Position numbers and translations under genes: made by a program. From Bedellia somnulentella (taxonomy: Eukaryota; Arthropoda; Insecta; Lepidoptera; Bedelliidae), in the NCBI GenBank assembly GCA_963576735.1, contig OY755188.1, positions 13,876,323-13,940,322 of the forward strand: 64,000 nt of DNA. Direction: 5' to 3'. Under the pieces are notes generated by a model, which saw only the letters and a list, made by a program, of their open reading frames with translations, was not told the origin of the DNA and searched no databases. Positions within the stretch are counted from its first letter, which is position 1, and each line of letters opens with the position of its first letter. Below, in pieces: positions 31,902-42,000 of the stretch.

Positions 31902-32495
31902 GCAGCCGTGATAGTTCAGTTAGAAGAACACCGCTTATCGTGCGGGCGATGACGGTTCAAATCTTGGGTTGAGCCTATTTGTTTTTTCTAAAGACATACA
32001 TACATACATACACATTGAAGGGGTAGCCAGAGCTAGGGAATGAGACATTCCTCAGCCACCTTTGGAAGTTGCGTGGGGAAAAGATGGTGAAATAAAGCTT
32101 GTTGGTGATGGGTCTCCAATCGCATCGCCCAATAATCCCTTAAAAGCCCCAATACCGTTAGTCGCCTCTTACGTACACCCACCGGAAGAAATGGGGTAGT
32201 GCTATTCTAAGCCGACACTACACAGCAATTCTAAAGACATATGTGTGGTTAATTTAGCATGTTAACGGTGACGGCCAACATCGTGGGGAAACCTACACGG
32301 CCAAGTTGTACTTAGAAATGTGACAGTGTACTTGTACAAAACGGCGACGGAACTATCCCCTATCACCAAGCACACACTCCAAGCAAAACGTGGGTACTCT
32401 GAACACCAGGTGACGATATCACGTGATGTTCAGAAGTATTAGTACCTCTACCAACCCCTTCGAAGATATACAGCGTGAACGTTTAAGTTTGAGTT
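31902..32495 (+). mobile_element. Family B SINE interrupted by a family A insertion
   Basis: The head (31906-31978; A box TAGTTCAGTTAG, B box GGTTCAAATC) and the rest (32229-32495; core through CAGCGTGAACGTTTAAG) are split by an A copy. The 12-base TTCTAAAGACAT occurs on both sides (31986-31997 and 32229-32240) and once in intact B copies, so it is the target duplication. Confidence 0.95.
31998..32228 (-). mobile_element. Family A SINE nested in family B
   Basis: Antisense copy inserted into a B element. Because the B sequence is known, the ends are exact to within a base. The 5' end is TTGCTGTGTAGTG and the 3' end is the TGTATGTATG repeats. The ATAAATCCC segment after the tail is shortened. 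Confidence 0.96.
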
Positions 32496-32524
32496 GCGTT
32501 GATAGTTATAATAGTCATCATTTA

Positions 32525-32612
32525 TGCTGATATCCTTAAAGGGATAGAAGAGGTACTGATACTTCCGTCATCATGTGACCATCGTCTTCAGGTGTTCAGA
32601 GTAGCTACCACC
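32525..32612 (-). mobile_element. Family B tail-half remnant
   Basis: GATATCCTTAAAGGGATAGA, AGAGGTACTGATACTTC and CATGTGACCATCG, then GGTGTTCAGAGTA, follow the antisense B 3' half with many changes. It lies 30 bp after another B copy. Confidence 0.65.
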
Positions 32613-32710
32613 AGGGCCTAGTTGTTAACCATTGCTCACAATACAGAGATCTAGGGTGAGATTCCCTCGATAAAATTTGCTAGTTTTAGAAGGATATTGC
32701 AGATGAGAAT
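32613..32710 (+). mobile_element. Family E tRNA-like SINE fragment
   Basis: GGGCCTAGTTGTTAACCATT (A-box half) leads to AGGGTGAGATTCCCTCG (B-box half) and GAAGGATATTGCAG, shared with 10650. Confidence 0.55.
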
Positions 32711-32726
32711 AGCCAGATTTACATTT

Positions 32727-32935
32727 ACATACATACATATACTCACGGCTATAAATCCCTAGAAGGGGTAGCCAGAGCTAAGGAATTAGAAATTCCTCAG
32801 CAACTTTTGGAAATATGAGTGCGGAAAAGATGAAAGCCCAAAAATCCCTTAAAAGCCCCAATACCGTTAGTCGCCTCTTACGTACACCCATCGGTAGAAA
32901 CGGGGTAGTGCTATTCTAAGCCGACACTACACGGC
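32727..32935 (-). mobile_element. Family A SINE, internal deletion
   Basis: Antisense copy in which AAAGATGA joins directly to AAGCCCAAAAATCCC. About 45 bp are lost, including the B-box-like GGTCTCCAACC. The ends are intact. Confidence 0.93.
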
Positions 32936-33030
32936 CTATTTGTTACCATCATAAATTTAAGGTAACTTGTGGAATATATTGTGAATACCTACAGAGAGAC
33001 CAATCAAGATTAATCATCGTATTAATTGGC

Positions 33031-33356
33031 TAATACTGAAAATCACGTGACGTTGTCACCTGCCCGGCAAGTACGAGCGGTGTTTAAACTAGTTATCGCG
33101 TGGGATAAAGCAGCCATCTCTTACGCACTTACTTAGTATCGTATCACATTGCCATCTCAATCTAACCGTTATCGTGTCGATAAAATAGCGCTCGTGCTTG
33201 CCCTTCTAGTTTTCAGAGTACCCACGTTTTGCTTGGAGAGTGTAGTCATTAGATAGCCTATCGCCGTTTTGTACGAACACACTGTCACATGACTAAGTAC
33301 AACTTAGCCTTGTGGGTTTCTTCACTATGTTTTCCCCCACCGTTAGCAACCGTTAT
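33031..33356 (-). mobile_element. Family B SINE interrupted by a small TIR element
   Basis: Antisense B sequence runs to GTTGTCACCT (33060) and resumes at TTTCAGAGTACCCACG (33211). It ends in the ACCGTTAGCAACCG core. The head is missing. Confidence 0.85.
33065..33204. mobile_element. MITE-like element with 15-bp terminal inverted repeats
   Basis: The ends pair as GGCAAGTACGAGCG (33066-33079) and CGCTCGTGCTTGCCC (33189-33203), with one mismatch in 14. The 140-bp insert is foreign to family B. The host B sequence was altered at the right junction, so no clean target duplication can be read. Confidence 0.7.
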
Positions 33357-33368
33357 TAGAATGAAACA

Positions 33369-33468
33369 TAAATACATACATACATATACACAATCTATAT
33401 ATACACAAGGCTATAAATCCCTTTACGGGTTAGCCAGAGCTTTGGAATGAGAAATTCCTCAGCCACTT
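33369..33468 (-). mobile_element. Family A SINE, 5'-truncated
   Basis: CATACATACATATAC, then AAGGCTATAAATCCC, GGGTTAGCCAGAGCTTTGG and TTCCTCAGCCACTT; homology then ends. Confidence 0.85.
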
Positions 33469-33469
33469 G

Positions 33470-33575
33470 AATGAAATGAATGTAAGGTAAGGAAGAGAGA
33501 TTTGTCAAGACCGTGCTAAGTGGCGATCGATGGCCTCTGCCTACCTAAGTGGGAAATAATGGGCGTGAGTATAAG
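33470..33575 (+). mobile_element. LINE 3'-end fragment
   Basis: AGAGATTTGTCAAGACCGTG, CTAAGTGGCGATCGATGG and TGCCTACCTAAGTGGGAAAT, then GGGCGTGAGTATAAG: last 20 codons, hairpin and tail with drift. Confidence 0.82.
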
Positions 33576-33587
33576 TAAATAAGTACA

Positions 33588-33615
33588 ATGAGTTCCCGTT
33601 GGGGTAGGCTATCTA
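33588..33615 (-). mobile_element. LINE hairpin fragment, opposite strand
   Basis: GAGTTCCCGTTGGGGTAGGC is the LINE hairpin in antisense, 15 bp from a sense tail. It could be a short inverted duplication or a separate remnant. Confidence 0.5.
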
Positions 33616-33876
33616 TTGCTACCTTGTCCAACTGTAAGTTAGTAAAAGTTAAGTTCGATAGTGTAAGTATATAAGCTTCTCTTGAATCATCAACCTTTTC
33701 ATAAATTGCTCCCTTTTTTATCACCTCAGGCTCCAATGCTCAGCTTGTAGGTGCTACGATAGGACTAAATCAATTGTAGATTATATTGTTTTTTCCTCAT
33801 TCGTATATCGTATAAAGTGGCTATAGGTAGTCACTAACTACCCTAATACGGCACGATGAAGCTAGTATTTTTTATA

Positions 33877-34246
33877 CATATAAACATAATACATAAACGT
33901 TCACGCCGAATATCCCCGAAGGGGTTGGCAGAGGTGCTAATACTTCTGAACATCACGTGACTTTGTCACCTGGTGTTCAGAGTACCAACGTTTGCATGGA
34001 CAGTATACTCACGTGATAGGGGGCAGGCCTATCGCCGTTTTGTACGAATACACTGTCACATGACTAAGTACAACTTAGCCATGTGGGTTTCCTCACGAGG
34101 TTTTCCCTCACCGTTAACAACCATGATAAATTAACCACACATATGTCTTTAGAAAAGACAAATTGGTGTAGGCCCGACCCAGGATTTGAACACTAGTCGT
34201 TTGCACGATAACCGAGTGTTCTACCCACTGGGCTATCACGGTTGCT
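33877..34246 (-). mobile_element. Family B SINE with target-site duplication
   Basis: Full-length antisense copy. An 11-bp perfect repeat, TATTTTTTATA, lies at 33866-33876 and 34247-34257. Head A box TAGCCCAGTGGG, B box GTTCAAATCCTG. CATAA tail units adjoin the left repeat. Confidence 0.96.
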
Positions 34247-34257
34247 TATTTTTTATA

Positions 34258-34814
34258 ATAATATATATTTATAATAATTTATAAAATTGAAACAGCAATG
34301 TAGGTACTCTTTCTCTAAGAGTAGAAAGTAAAATAACGAATATGTAAAAAAAGCACAATATATCCCAAACTCATCTAATCCTACGAAATTCTCTCCAACC
34401 GCGTGGGTGTGGGAATGTGTACAATTTCAGTATTTGTCATAACGTCCTTCCCAGTCATATTTTACAAGATTCATCTTTAAAGGCTCTTAGTACAATCGAT
34501 AGAATACCGGATAAAGTGCCCAGCTCGTGTGTTTGAGGCCTTTGCGACACCAAATGCCAAAATAAGGTCAAAGGTACTATTTAGTTCCTATTATCTCATA
34601 CAGCCTTAATGTGTGCCAATAAAGGCTATATTTCCTTGGCATTAGTAATAAGTATTGGATGAGCACGAGTCGCCTGTGGCATATCAAGGAATGTTTTATT
34701 TATGCAGTTGTTTGATTTGATGATACAAGTGATTAAGTAATAGTGTCGTAAGTTGATATTAAAATGTGAATGGCTGTCTTTTACGATTCTTAAAGTAAAT
34801 GTCTAGATTTTTGT
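34258..34814. other. Unassigned stretch
   Basis: AT-rich. A weak tRNA-like order at 34480-34545 (TTAGTACAATCGATAGAAT, then GTGTTTGAGGCC) may be an eroded SINE head. Confidence 0.35.
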
Positions 34815-34985
34815 TAATAGCTACTATAAATAACTGCCTCCTGTAGCGGTAAAGTACTCGGCTGCAAATTTGGAGGTCTCTTCAATCCCCGGGAGGTAAA
34901 CTAAAAAAAGTTTCCAAAAAGAGAGAGAAGACCCTTACAATTAGGCTAGTGTGATTCAAAGTTTCACAAATTTCTTCATAACTAC
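34815..34985 (+). mobile_element. Family E tRNA-like SINE
   Basis: CTGTAGCGGTAAAGTACTCG (A box) and GGAGGTCTCTTCAATCCCCG (B box) lie at SINE-like spacing, followed by CGGGAGG and an A-rich body. The anticodon region is degenerate. Confidence 0.55.
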
Positions 34986-35277
34986 ACAGTAACAAGTAAA
35001 CCATTTGGCACTTACTTATTGGGTGCTGCTAAACAGAAGTAAAAGTTAATATTTATGAATATTAAAACTGGACTTTAAGCTTATCATGTTGTAAGTCCTC
35101 AACAAGGGGCCTTCCCTACATTCGCTCTATTGCAGGTTATTTGAATTTTATAGTACTAAAGTGACAGAAGCCGGGATGGTTCAAGTGCCCTCTGGTATGT
35201 TTTTTTCAATGGCAATGACGACCCAAAAATAATCAACAACAATAATCAATTCGTTAATTTCTTATTTACTGCTATAT
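34986..35277. other. Unassigned stretch
   Basis: No feature recognised. Confidence 0.35.
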
Positions 35278-35288
35278 TGTAAAATATA

Positions 35289-35546
35289 CATACATACATA
35301 CATATACTCACGGCTATAAATCCCTAGAAGGGGTAGCCAGAGCTAAGGAATTAGAAATTCCTCAGCCACATTTGGAAAATTGAGTGGGGAAAGGATGGTA
35401 AAGTAAAGGTGGTTGGTGATGGGTCCCTAGCCGCATCGCCCAAAAATCCCTTAAAAGCCCCAATACCGTTAGTCGCCTCATACGTACACCCATCGGTAGA
35501 AACGGGGTAGTGCTATTCTAAGCCGACATTACACGGCAAAAAAAAA
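35289..35546 (-). mobile_element. Family A SINE with target-site duplication
   Basis: Antisense subfamily I copy between perfect 11-bp repeats TGTAAAATATA (35278-35288 and 35547-35557). A run of A bases lies between the usual 5' end (ACACGGC) and the right repeat, an untemplated-looking 5' extension. Confidence 0.96.
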
Positions 35547-35557
35547 TGTAAAATATA

Positions 35558-35984
35558 TTCGCTTTAAATATGCGTATACGCACCTGCATAAAAACAAACA
35601 TTTAAATTTCTCACGACTCATTTTGCATTTATACAAATACCAATACAATATAAAATGTGTAACAGTATAACAACACCATGTAAGTCTTACAACGCACCAA
35701 GATAAAAACCTAAGAACAGTAGTAACAAACGTACCAACGATAGTATAGTGAATCGTGAATGAAATGAACCCGCCGGCACTGGGTTAGTAAGTCGACGACC
35801 AGGGCAGGTCACGTGACTCCTGTGGGAAGAGTGCAGTGACCCCGGGATGTGTACGGAGCTGTGATAGTATGGAGAGCATTGTAGAACTTTTTCTGTGTCT
35901 GTTCTGCAGGAAGAAGCAAATTGTATGGATCTGTAGGCATGGGAAAATTGAGTAACAGAAAAAGATCATACATATATGCATATA
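35558..35984. other. Unassigned stretch
   Basis: GC-richer at 35770-35860. Two overlapping minus-strand frames (65 and 87 codons) here are in different phases and carry no domain. Confidence 0.35.
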
Positions 35985-36070
35985 TATACGCCATTAGTTT
36001 CCCTTGGGATATACAGAGTGTATCGCCACTTTGTACGAACGAAGAAAACTTCTCATTAATTAATCTACAC
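35985..36070 (-). mobile_element. LINE 3'-end remnant
   Basis: TATACGCCATTAGTTTCCCT, TGGGATATACAGAG and TATCGCCACTTTGTACGAAC match the antisense LINE end. Confidence 0.65.
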
Positions 36071-36089
36071 ATGCGTGTTATTTTTTTTC

Positions 36090-36225
36090 ACCATTAATCT
36101 TTTTTTTTAATATCTTTTCCCCGCTCAAGTTCTAAAAGAAACCGAGGAATTTCTAGTTCAAAAGCTTTGTTTTGGTTACCCCTTTTGAGTATTTACAAAC
36201 GTGAGTATATTTATGTATGGTAATA
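36090..36225 (+). mobile_element. Family A SINE, 3' half, diverged
   Basis: ATATCTTTTCCCCGCTCAAG, GAGGAATTTCTAGTTC and GGTTACCCCTTTTGAG, then GTGAGTATATTTATG. Confidence 0.8.
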
Positions 36226-36256
36226 ATTTTTACATGTATTCAATACAACAAAACTT

Positions 36257-36370
36257 TTTGGTGATGGGTCTCCAACCGTATCGCCCAAGAATTACTTAAA
36301 AAACCCTGATCCTTAGCCGCCTCTTATGAACAATCACGGGAAAAAATGTTGCTATTCAAAACTGCACAGT
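36257..36370 (-). mobile_element. Family A SINE, 5' half, diverged
   Basis: TTTTTGGTGATGGGTCTCC, AACCGTATCGCCCAAGAATT and TTAGCCGCCTCTTATGAAC in antisense; the tail half is missing. Confidence 0.8.
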
Positions 36371-36419
36371 CCTTCAGTATTTAACTTAATATCTCAATAA
36401 AAATAATTTATTAATTATA

Positions 36420-36669
36420 CATACATATGCTCACGGCTATATTTCCCTAAACGGGGTAGCCAGAGCTTTGGAAATAAAATATTCCTCAGCCACTTTTGGA
36501 AGTTAAGTGTGGAAAAGATGGTAATAATAAATAATTGTTGGTGACGGGTCTCCAACTACATCGCCCAAAAGTTATTTAAAAAGCCCCTATAACCTTAGTC
36601 GCCTCTTACGATCACCCACGGGTAGAAATGGGGTAGTGCTATTCTAAGACGACACTACACAGCACTATT
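36420..36669 (-). mobile_element. Family A SINE with target-site duplication
   Basis: Subfamily III-like antisense copy. A perfect 14-bp repeat, ATTTATTAATTATA, lies at 36406-36419 and 36670-36683. The 5' end is followed by five extra bases (CTATT side) before the right repeat. Confidence 0.96.
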
Positions 36670-36683
36670 ATTTATTAATTATA

Positions 36684-37897
36684 TCTTTTTAATAAATAAT
36701 CCAGTTCTTGAACACCGCGGTGACACCATGCACCTTTTATTGATACATATTTTATTTTATGGTGTAACTTTTGGAGACTTATTAATCCCGCAGGTTCCTG
36801 ATATATTTTTTAGGCTCGACCCTATCACAAGGGAGGTATTTTACTTAGCACTAATGATAACTTTTTTATACTTAAATGTCATTAAAATGGATTATAACTT
36901 AAATGTCACTCGTCATAAAAGCTGAGTTTTGTGTATGGTAAAAAATAAGTGTATTCTTTACCTGTGCGACTGCATCAAATGCTGCATACCTAGTTTCCCT
37001 TTTATGACAATTTAACGCAGTTATCTTACGATCTGTTTAAATACTAATACTAATGCTAATAAAAACGTATGCAAACATTACAAGTAACATAAAAAACCAA
37101 TTTTGTAAAATTGGATTTAATACAGACAGATCTATTCATTCACAAACGAAGCAAACACTCAATATCCGATAAACAAATTCAATAGATGCAAACAAATAAC
37201 GGATCGCACAAAAACTGAGATGAAATCTTGTTAACAAGCTCTATTCGATAATTGGCAGGCCAACTTGTCCACTGAAACACTATAAACATAATTATAGCAA
37301 AAACCCAAGAACTGACAATTTAACAGATTTACACTCATTAAAACTAACTGTCACTTATAACTTAACTTGACCCTTAAAACGATAGTGCAGAAAACATATT
37401 TTCACGCAACTGGACAATCAGCGCACGCGCTGCCCTCTTCATTGAGGTCTTTCCATGACATTATCAATTCGGTCTAACTGTGGCAACCCTATATACCGAA
37501 TCTTGCCAGTGGGGCTTTAAGCTTTATTTCGGAGCACTAAGGTTTAATTTAGGTTGTAGGTAGGTTTTGATTAGGGCTGTTTCAAAATGCAGTAACTGAA
37601 ATAGCGCATCCACGGCCCCGATGCCCTTAAAGATGGACTGGGCGTTTTATTTCCAGCGAGGAAGACACGATCGCGCATGGGTAGTAGGGAAATATAGTCC
37701 TAGTCAGTCTGGCCGTATTTCACGTAGGTCGTGGGTCATTCTCTGGCGGACATTATTAAACTGTTAGCCGGAGAATCGTGAGACGTGACTTATGCTAACT
37801 TTGACGGATAGCCGCGCATGTGTGTTGTTCTCATGTGAACTCACCGGGCGCACGTTTTGTTCGTCATTTCGTTTGGGAAATTTGCCGGATTGGTAGT
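36684..37897. other. Unassigned stretch, GC-richer second half
   Basis: 37380-37890 is clearly richer in GC and CpG than its surroundings (GCGCACGCGCTGCCC, CGGATAGCCGCGCATG). It has the look of a host promoter or exon flank but no reading frame or splice pattern could be established. Confidence 0.35.
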
Positions 37898-37956
37898 AGC
37901 ATAAATTCGCATCTTCGTTAGGACATCCAGTCCTAACGAAGATGCGAATTTATGCT
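37898..37956. repeat. Perfect 27-bp inverted repeat (hairpin)
   Basis: Arms at 37898-37924 and 37930-37956 pair without mismatch around ATCCA. The arm begins AGCATAAATTCGCATC. At 59 nt it is shorter than a usual miRNA precursor, and perfect pairing suggests a young fold-back duplication. Confidence 0.9.
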
Positions 37957-38257
37957 TTATGTCTTGTTAAGTCATAGCTTGTTCTGCAATATTGTACTGC
38001 AACTTTGACAGTCTTTCTTGGTGTTATTGGTTTTGAATTTAGCTTCTATTTTCATGTTCTCATGTTTTTGAGGTATGCGTTGTTAGTCTTGAAAGTTATT
38101 TGTTAATATACTTGTACATACAACCATAAACTTAAGTCATTTGTTCCCATTGAGATACAAAGATACTTTAAATCACCATTTGGTACAATCCTAACTTATA
38201 TCTCACATTTCATTTACATTCACACTTCGTAATTTTTCTATATACATGGATAAATAA

Positions 38258-38492
38258 ATGCATGGCTATTATATTATAAATTTCAGGATTAGCCGAAGCT
38301 TCATAATAAGACATTTTCAGCCACTTATGAAAGATGATTGGGCAATAAGTTGTAAAATGAAGGTTGTTGGTTATAGGTCTCTGATTACATTGCGCAACAG
38401 TCACTGAAAAAGTCTAGTCTGTCTACCCTTAAAATACCCGCAGGATTCTTCCTCAATTGGACAAGTGCTAATTTAAACCGACACTACATAGC
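38258..38492 (-). mobile_element. Family A SINE, decayed
   Basis: GCATGGCTATTATATTATAA, TTAGCCGAAGCTTCA and AAGGTTGTTGGTTATAGGTC, then ACCGACACTACATAGC, preserve full antisense order. Confidence 0.85.
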
Positions 38493-39589
38493 TACACAAT
38501 TTTAATCCTTTTTGTTTATACTATACAAGCCTTCATAAAACAAAATTCTAAAACTTCCACCTGACGCATGCAGAAAATATAAATATTGGTTGTCTACCAC
38601 TTTTTTTAGTATAATTAACTTGAAATAGATTTTTTACTTAGCTTACCTCTTTCTAGGGTAGAATTAACAGCCTTAATCCTAGACTTTCATATTTAGTGAC
38701 AATATAAATAATTTCTCTAAATCATGACTTTAATGCAAGTTCACGGAAGCGGAAAACCAAAGCCCACAACTATGCACCACCTTTCACATCCAATACCTTT
38801 ACATCATTGTCTTTGTCTTAGAGAAAGAGTAGAAAAAACCACACGAAACTATCGCCTAGTAAGATATACGAAGCACCCAACAATTAATACAGTTTTTGCT
38901 TATTCAGGAAGGTATGGTAACAGTAAACGCGCGAAATGTGGGAAAATCGTGCGATTCTTTGACTTTTTTCGATTGACTCGAGGCGTGCGATCAACGTAAT
39001 TAGGTGCCTCTTTATGTTTTGTATGATATGTGAAATGCGATTGCACCGCTGTTTAACACTGGTTTAATTATGTGGATTTAAACCACTATTAAATTATAAT
39101 AAATAGCTTTCTGTAAAGCTTAATTTGGATCTTGAAAAATATTTATATATTGATTGGCTATTAAGAGTTTGTTAGAAATTAGACTTAAACATTACAATTT
39201 GCAGATGGCGTTGACGATGACCAAGTGGTAAAATCTATTTTTAAGTAGTATTTGGATTTTGTGAATAGAATCAATATTCAATTCAGATAAATTCTCGGTA
39301 AACATAAAAGGACCTATGTGTAAAATACCGAAGCCAATCATAAATAGTGAAATATTATCTTCAGAATATTTTTTAAATGAAAGATAGGTATTTTTTTAAA
39401 CATAAGCAGGAATTATGCTTCTATAGTAAAAGATGCTTATACTCAGAATAATTTAAAGAACTAAGAAGTCATAAAATTAGCAAATCAAACTCGTATTAAT
39501 ACGAATTTTGTGATATAGAGGTTATACATTCATTTTTAAAACACAAAACTTAATCCAAAGTTAACTTCTCTAACCCCTCGCTAACTTAA
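38493..39589. other. Unassigned stretch
   Basis: Unique-looking DNA. A 91-codon plus-strand frame (38724-38999) is basic and histidine-rich at its start, without recognised domain or splice context. Confidence 0.35.
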
Positions 39590-39756
39590 AGTTAACCATT
39601 CTGTAGAAGCGCATCGACCAATACGTTTTTCACGAGGAAAAGCTCAAACAATGCGCCTGGGCACGCACAAGAACCGACCTGGGAACCGAACCCGCTCATT
39701 ACCATGCAGTGGACAGTTATTGTGTTCTGATCACACCATTATACCAAACCCCGCAT
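39590..39756 (-). mobile_element. tRNA-derived SINE, family I
   Basis: On the minus strand A box TGGTATAATGGTG and B box GGTTCGGTTCCC are spaced as in a tRNA. A body TTGTTTGAGCTTTTCCTCGT follows, which I recall from lepidopteran SINEs. Mispairing in the acceptor region argues against a working tRNA gene. Confidence 0.65.
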
Positions 39757-40173
39757 GCTCTTCCTCATTCCAATTCATCTAGATTTTACTGAGATCTTGA
39801 ACGCTGTGGTATAAAATTTTGTTTTAAAGTCAAAATAAAATTTTAAAAAACAAACAATACTTTATAAAATAATAGACATTAAATATAAACTCTGAAACAT
39901 ACGATGAAATCTAAAACTGAATGGAAAATGACCTACTCATATCGTCAGGAATCTGTGATACGTAAGTGTGGCGTCGGGTTAAAATAGTACTGATCATTTT
40001 CCTTCAGCAGGTGACATAAGATACGACTTGGGTGTAGAAGCGTCTTACTTGATTTTCGGCGATGCAGCTAAATCTGAAATAAATTGCAATCTTGATTTAC
40101 CTTACTACTCGAAAATGAAATCGATTCCGCTATTTACGTTTTTTTCATACAAATGTGAATATATTTCTAATTA
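39757..40173. other. Unassigned stretch
   Basis: No feature recognised. Confidence 0.4.
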
Positions 40174-40445
40174 GAGATAATGGATGACAGTAAAGTGGTG
40201 AAAGAGATCTATAGAGCCAATGTGGAAGGTAATGTTAGTAGAGGACGACCTCGGAGGACACATTTAGATCAAATAGAAAATGTGTTCAAAAAGGCAGGTG
40301 TCCGAAGTACGAAGAATAAAAGAGCATGTATGAAAAGATTGATGAATGTGAATGAAGCTAGAGAGGTTTGCCAGGATCGTGCAAAGTGGCGATCGATAGT
40401 CTCTGCCTACCCCAATGGGAACTAACGGCGTGAGAATATGTATAC
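40174..40445 (+). mobile_element. LINE 3' fragment
   Basis: Closely matches 7366-7645 of the long LINE copy, from AGAGATAATGGATGACAG through the hairpin CCCCAATGGGAAC to GGCGTGAGAATATGTAT. Strong 5' truncation. Confidence 0.92.
40180..40425 (+). pseudogene. LINE reverse transcriptase C-terminal fragment
   Basis: The 81-codon frame equals residues 268-348 of the frame at 6577-7623, with about ten substitutions. It holds only the basic C-terminal region (GRGRPRRTHLDQIE-like) and the final AYPNGN that overlaps the 3' hairpin. It has no catalytic motif, so it cannot work. Absence of stops and frameshifts suggests a fairly recent insertion. Confidence 0.88.
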
Positions 40446-40918
40446 GTATGAATATATATTTCTAATTATTTTTGTGTTTCGGATGAATATTCAGAGAGTA
40501 TTACATATTAGAGATTATTATATTTAAAACACTCCTTATTAAACGTGATGATAAATCTAGTCAATAAATTTATCATTCCACGGTTTTTCGTGTCATTTGA
40601 TAATTATGGCTACGGGTCGGAATGTAAATGATTGAAGAACTATCATTCTTTGTAGTCCGATTTCAGTATATTCACTTTGTTGACTGTGGCCATGGTTTTG
40701 TTATGGTAATTTTACCGTTATTAGAAAATATCACGATACCCTCTGGTTTTTTAATCGATCGATACTATGAGAAAATACTTTTGATCAGTTCTATGGTAAT
40801 TATGCCATTTTATAGCTAATTAATTTACATCTTAACTGGTTTGGTTGTTTAACTAATTTAGTATCTTCACAGCTCATAAATGTCCTCACCTAATGCTCAG
40901 GTTATCATGCCTCTGCGC
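40446..40918. other. Unassigned stretch
   Basis: No feature recognised; a 63-codon frame at 40628 is unsupported. Confidence 0.4.
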
Positions 40919-41270
40919 CATGAGGCTAATACGTCACATGAGAAATGAGACTGACAGATTACCCATACTAAAAGTGCTAACAGACGATCGAACATGTACG
41001 GCGCGCACCAGTGTTCGTGGTACGGGCCGTACCAAAAACAAACGTGTGTAGCGTGGTTCGCCGCACATAAGCATAGCGTGGTGCGGGCTGGTTCGAAGCG
41101 CTTGCGGTGCACGGTGCGATGGTGCGCGCCGTACATGTTCGATCGTCTGTAGGCTAGAGCGCACCGCACAGTGCGATGGTGCGCGCCGTACATGTTCGAT
41201 CGTCTGTTAGCACTTTAAATCTATCTGTTTCTCGCTTCTCATGTGACATATTCACTCTCACAAGCCTCAT
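40919..41270. mobile_element. GC-rich long-terminal-inverted-repeat element
   Basis: The inner arms at 40971-41010 and 41177-41216 are perfect 40-bp inverted repeats (arm begins AAAGTGCTAACAGACG). Imperfect pairing extends outward through CACATGAGAA (40937-40946, inverted near 41238-41247) to ATGAGGCT (40920-40927; inverted 41262-41269). The core is GC- and CpG-rich, and a 37-bp unit beginning GTGCGATGGTGCG is repeated at 41114 and 41171. No transposase frame exists, so this is a non-autonomous fold-back or MITE-type element. Confidence 0.82.
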
Positions 41271-41279
41271 GCTACTAGT

Positions 41280-41395
41280 GCGGATACGTTGATTTGGTAA
41301 TAGTCCATCACGCTGCCATAGTGTGGGTTAGGAGACTAAAGAATAATACCGTGATAGTAGCCGGGACCGGCCGCTTAACGTGCCCTTCGAAGAAC
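41280..41395 (-). mobile_element. Family H repeat
   Basis: On the minus strand GGGCACGTTAAGCGGCCGG, CCCGGCTACTATCACGGTA and CAGCGTGATGGACTATT match the family H body at 10715-10815. It adjoins the GC-rich inverted-repeat element. Confidence 0.75.
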
Positions 41396-41757
41396 GTTTA
41401 AATGCTTTCAAATTGCTTTTTGTCAGATTGACCCGCAGAATGCTAGACCTTGGTGATAATTTAAATCTGATATTACACTACCGTCGCTCCGGAAGGTGTT
41501 GGTAAAGAGAAGATGCAACAAGAATCTTCTTACATCCAGAGTACTTCATCTTCGTAAAAAGGCGTGCATAAAATTTCTTGTTATATATATTATGATTTTC
41601 TATACCATCAAAGCAACACAGGTTTGCATTATCAAATCAAATGGTGCCTATAACTTTGTTTTTTATTTTCTTATCTTATAATTGTGTTTCACTTATCACG
41701 TTTCTTAATAGTGACATCATAATACTATATTAAACGAAGTCATGAAATATATGAATT
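41396..41757. other. Unassigned stretch
   Basis: No feature recognised. Confidence 0.4.
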
Positions 41758-41997
41758 GCTGTGTAGTGTCGGCTTAGAATAACACTACCCCATTTCTACC
41801 CGTTGGTGATCGTAAGAGGCGACTAAGGGTATAGGGGCTTTTTAAGTGATTTTTGGGCGATGTGGTTGGAGACCCGTCACCAAAAGCATTAATTATTACC
41901 ATCTTTTCCCCCATCAACTTCCAAAAGTGGCTGAGGAACTTCTCATTCCAAAGCTCTGGCTACCCCGTTAAGGGATTTATAGTCGTGAGTATATGTG
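41758..41997 (+). mobile_element. Family A SINE, subfamily III
   Basis: Full length with CCCGTTGGTGATCG, GGGTATAGGGGC, GCGATGTGGTTGG and ACCCGTCACC. Its hairpin reads ACCCCGTTAAGGG. Confidence 0.95.
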
Positions 41998-42000
41998 TCA

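Noticed and set aside
37898..37956. Canonical microRNA precursor
   Set aside because: Only 59 nt, with perfectly paired arms and a 5-base loop; precursors are usually longer and imperfectly paired.
40897..41193. 98- and 76-codon arginine/histidine-rich proteins
   Set aside because: Both are readings of the CpG-rich inverted-repeat element in different frames.
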